Below, piece by piece: positions 5,375-6,596 of a DNA stretch of 6,596 nucleotides (positions are counted from its first letter, which is position 1; every line of letters begins with the position of its first letter). The position numbers and the translations under genes were made by a program. The stretch is from Bacteroidota bacterium (GTDB lineage: Bacteria; Bacteroidota; Bacteroidia; Chitinophagales; Chitinophagaceae): assembly GCA_028876035.1 (NCBI GenBank), contig JAGWTK010000223.1, forward strand, positions 1 to 6,596, read 5' to 3'. The notes under the pieces are model-generated. The model searched no databases, was not told where the DNA came from, and worked only from the letters and a program-made list of their open reading frames with translations.

Positions 5375-5863
5375 ATGCGGCTTATCAAATTGGCACTGAT
5401 CAGTGCGGTGGTTCTTTTTATCGTTTTATTGCTTATCTCATCGTTGCTGCCCTCTCATCAGCGCATATCAAGGGCGGTGGATATCAGCGCTGCGCCTGAT
5501 TCGGTTCGTCCCCTCATAAAAGTTCTTCAAAACTGGAAAGAGTGGAACCGCTTTGTGATGGCTTATGGCCATGCGTCGGTGAAAGACGGACGTATTGTGG
5601 CCGACGAAATGACGATTTCGCCTGGACAGGAGCGGGATAGTGTGCTTCTGTTCGAGTGGCTGCAAGCTTCCGGCAAAAAATTTGGCAGTGGATTTGTGCT
5701 CATTGGCAACGGTACCACCGGCACCACCGTACAATGGTATTTCGATTTTAATGTAAGCTGGTATCCCTGGGAAAAATTTCAGAGCATTGTGTATGACCAG
5801 CAACTGGGACCATTGATGCAGGTATCGCTCAATAAACTAAAAGAGGTAGCAGAAAAAAAATAG
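5375..5863 (+). CDS. Membrane-anchored SRPBCC (START-like) domain protein
   Basis: A 162-residue protein with a hydrophobic N-terminal helix (about 4-25), then a compact domain that looks like the SRPBCC/polyketide-cyclase fold, a helix-grip shape with a cavity for hydrophobic ligands. The signs are the first strand with helix, QRISRAVDISAAPDSVRPLI (29-48), the loop NWKEWNRF (53-60) matching the family's W-x-x-W pattern, alternating strands through the middle, WYFDFNVSWYPWEKF (121-135), and a long C-terminal helix ending LNKLKEVAEKK (152-162). The helix lacks a lipobox, so it is more likely an anchor than a lipoprotein signal, leaving the domain outside the cytoplasm. The ATG at 5375 is preceded by a small inverted repeat (TGCA-TTT-TGCA) and no Shine-Dalgarno. 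It lies 27 bp after the permease and 31 bp before the DUF2911 gene, so it is likely co-transcribed. Ligand and role are unknown. Confidence 0.75.
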   Translation: MRLIKLALISAVVLFIVLLLISSLLPSHQRISRAVDISAAPDSVRPLIKVLQNWKEWNRFVMAYGHASVKDGRIVADEMTISPGQERDSVLLFEWLQASGKKFGSGFVLIGNGTTGTTVQWYFDFNVSWYPWEKFQSIVYDQQLGPLMQVSLNKLKEVAEKK

Positions 5864-5894
5864 TCAGAACATTTAAAACATAAAATTAACACAC

Positions 5895-6407
5895 ATGAAA
5901 TCGATCGTATTGTTTGCAACTGTTTGCCTCGTAGCATTCACGGCCTGTGGCCAGAACGATAAAACAAAACGAGCCAGTCCCCCTGCGGTTGCTACGGGTA
6001 CCACTGCCAGTGGTGCTACCATTACCATCAACTACAGCCAGCCTTCTGTAAAAGGGCGCACGATTGGAAAAGACCTGGAACCGCTGCCCGGCAAGGTTTG
6101 GCGTACCGGTGCCAATGAAGCAACCGTTTTTGAAGTAAACAAAGACGTTAAGGTGGAAGGGCAGGCATTGCCGGCCGGGAAATATGGCCTGTATTCACTT
6201 GCTACCGGCGATGATTGGGTCATTATCTTTAATAAAACCTGGAAGCAATGGGGTACAGAGTACAGCGAGGCCGCTGATGCGCTCCGGGTAAAAGTGAAAG
6301 CCGGCAAAGCGTCGGCCTTTGCGGAGAAATTTACAATATCTGTTGGAAAAGACGGTGTTGTACACCTGCTTTGGGGAGCGTACGACGTGCCGTTCAAGGT
6401 TGAATAA
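5895..6407 (+). CDS. DUF2911 family lipoprotein
   Basis: A 170-residue probable lipoprotein. The N-terminus has a short basic start, a hydrophobic stretch (4-16) and a lipobox-like FTAC with the modified cysteine at C18, so it should be cut by signal peptidase II and held in the envelope. The rest is one DUF2911 domain: ITINYSQPSVKGRTIG (43-58), LPGKVWRTGANEATVFE (64-80), LPAGKYGLYSL (92-102), WVIIFNKTWKQWGTEY (108-123) and a closing strand region to FKVE (167-170). The family is common in Bacteroidota; its function is unknown and I do not propose one. It follows the SRPBCC gene by 31 bp with no visible promoter and is closed by a strong terminator, so it is probably the last gene of the permease operon. 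The -3 lipobox position is F instead of the usual L, which slightly lowers certainty of lipidation. Confidence 0.9.
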   Translation: MKSIVLFATVCLVAFTACGQNDKTKRASPPAVATGTTASGATITINYSQPSVKGRTIGKDLEPLPGKVWRTGANEATVFEVNKDVKVEGQALPAGKYGLYSLATGDDWVIIFNKTWKQWGTEYSEAADALRVKVKAGKASAFAEKFTISVGKDGVVHLLWGAYDVPFKVE

Positions 6408-6431
6408 GTTCCGTTTGCAATATTTGTTGGG

Positions 6432-6458
6432 TCCCGCCGCTATGGCGGGATTTTTTTT
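6432..6458 (+). terminator. Rho-independent terminator after the DUF2911 gene
   Basis: TCCCGCC (6432-6438) pairs perfectly with GGCGGGA (6444-6450) around the 5-nt loop GCTAT, and eight T follow at once (6451-6458). It lies 24 bp after the stop codon. On the minus strand no T-run follows the stem, so it acts in the plus direction only. It ends the permease-SRPBCC-DUF2911 unit and insulates the sigma factor gene. Confidence 0.93.
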
Positions 6459-6520
6459 GTCTTTATTAAGCGAGGGGTGCAACGGTAAATGAGGGTAGAT
6501 TGTCAAATTTTTAACCAGGA

Positions 6521-6596
6521 ATGACGGACGAAAGCAAACTAATCAGGGATTGCCTGCAGGGAAAGCCGGCTGCGCAGCGCTTGCTCTATGAGCGCT
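6521..6596 (+). CDS. Probable ECF-type RNA polymerase sigma factor, N-terminal fragment
   Basis: Only 25 codons are present before the right edge. They read MTDESKLIRDCLQGKPAAQR followed by LLYER. The pattern LIRDCLQGKPAAQRLLYER is the usual opening of helix 1 of region 2 in Bacteroidota ECF (RpoE-like) sigma-70 factors, where a gene typically continues with Y and an F/M-rich core-binding stretch. ATG at 6521 starts exactly where such proteins start. The 62 bp between the preceding terminator and this gene show no good promoter match (TAGATTGT at 6496-6503 is two bases off the -7 box and lacks a -33 partner). In such loci an anti-sigma factor often follows, but that would be outside the window. 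The call rests on a short fragment. Confidence 0.7.
   Translation, partial: MTDESKLIRDCLQGKPAAQRLLYER

Noticed and set aside
5364..5399. Alternative ATG at 5364 just before the SRPBCC gene
   Set aside because: It is in a different frame from the SRPBCC protein and stops after 11 codons; ATG 5375 gives the expected membrane helix.
6496..6503. Possible -7 box for the sigma factor gene (TAGATTGT)
   Set aside because: Two fixed positions differ from TAnnTTTG and no TTTG or TTG lies 17-23 bp upstream.
6195..6506. Minus-strand frames over the DUF2911 gene and terminator (6195-6506, 6032-6397)
   Set aside because: They are antisense to a well-supported lipoprotein gene and show no domain pattern.

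Overview
The window looks like ordinary chromosome from a Bacteroidota bacterium, most likely of the Chitinophagaceae type. Four things point this way. There is no Shine-Dalgarno sequence at a proper distance before any start codon. One promoter is a textbook Bacteroidota match (TTTG, 19 bp, TAnnTTTG). The gene content is typical: a DUF2911 lipoprotein, a membrane-anchored SRPBCC protein and a long-form SppA. The last gene begins like a Bacteroidota ECF sigma factor. The lineage is inferred from these traits, not from a database match.

Left part, minus strand: a major facilitator exporter runs off the left edge (1-854). Next comes a 301-bp gene-free stretch (855-1155) full of short tandem repeats, mostly with a 7-nt period and one with an 8-nt period. 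Beyond it lie a deoxynucleoside kinase (1156-1788) and folK (1823-2311). These two read leftward 34 bp apart and probably form an operon, folK first, joining folate synthesis with deoxynucleoside salvage.

Right part, plus strand: a 62-bp divergent region holding a perfect 7-bp inverted repeat separates folK from sppA (2374-4140), a membrane-anchored Ser/Lys signal peptide peptidase. A strong promoter (4179-4209) then opens a likely three-gene unit: an ABC-2 type permease (4229-5347), a membrane-anchored SRPBCC-fold protein (5375-5863) and a DUF2911 lipoprotein (5895-6407). A clear intrinsic terminator (6432-6458) closes it. The first 25 codons of a probable ECF sigma factor (6521 onward) start a new unit cut by the right edge.

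The proteins act in nucleotide and folate metabolism, cleavage of membrane peptides, and export or envelope functions; nothing ties them into one pathway. I see no CRISPR array, insertion sequence, phage gene, toxin-antitoxin pair, tRNA or rRNA, and no convincing new biological system. The parts most worth a second look are the phased heptamer repeats running into the exporter's probable promoter, the ABC permease with no ATPase gene beside it, and small active-site departures in SppA and the deoxynucleoside kinase.
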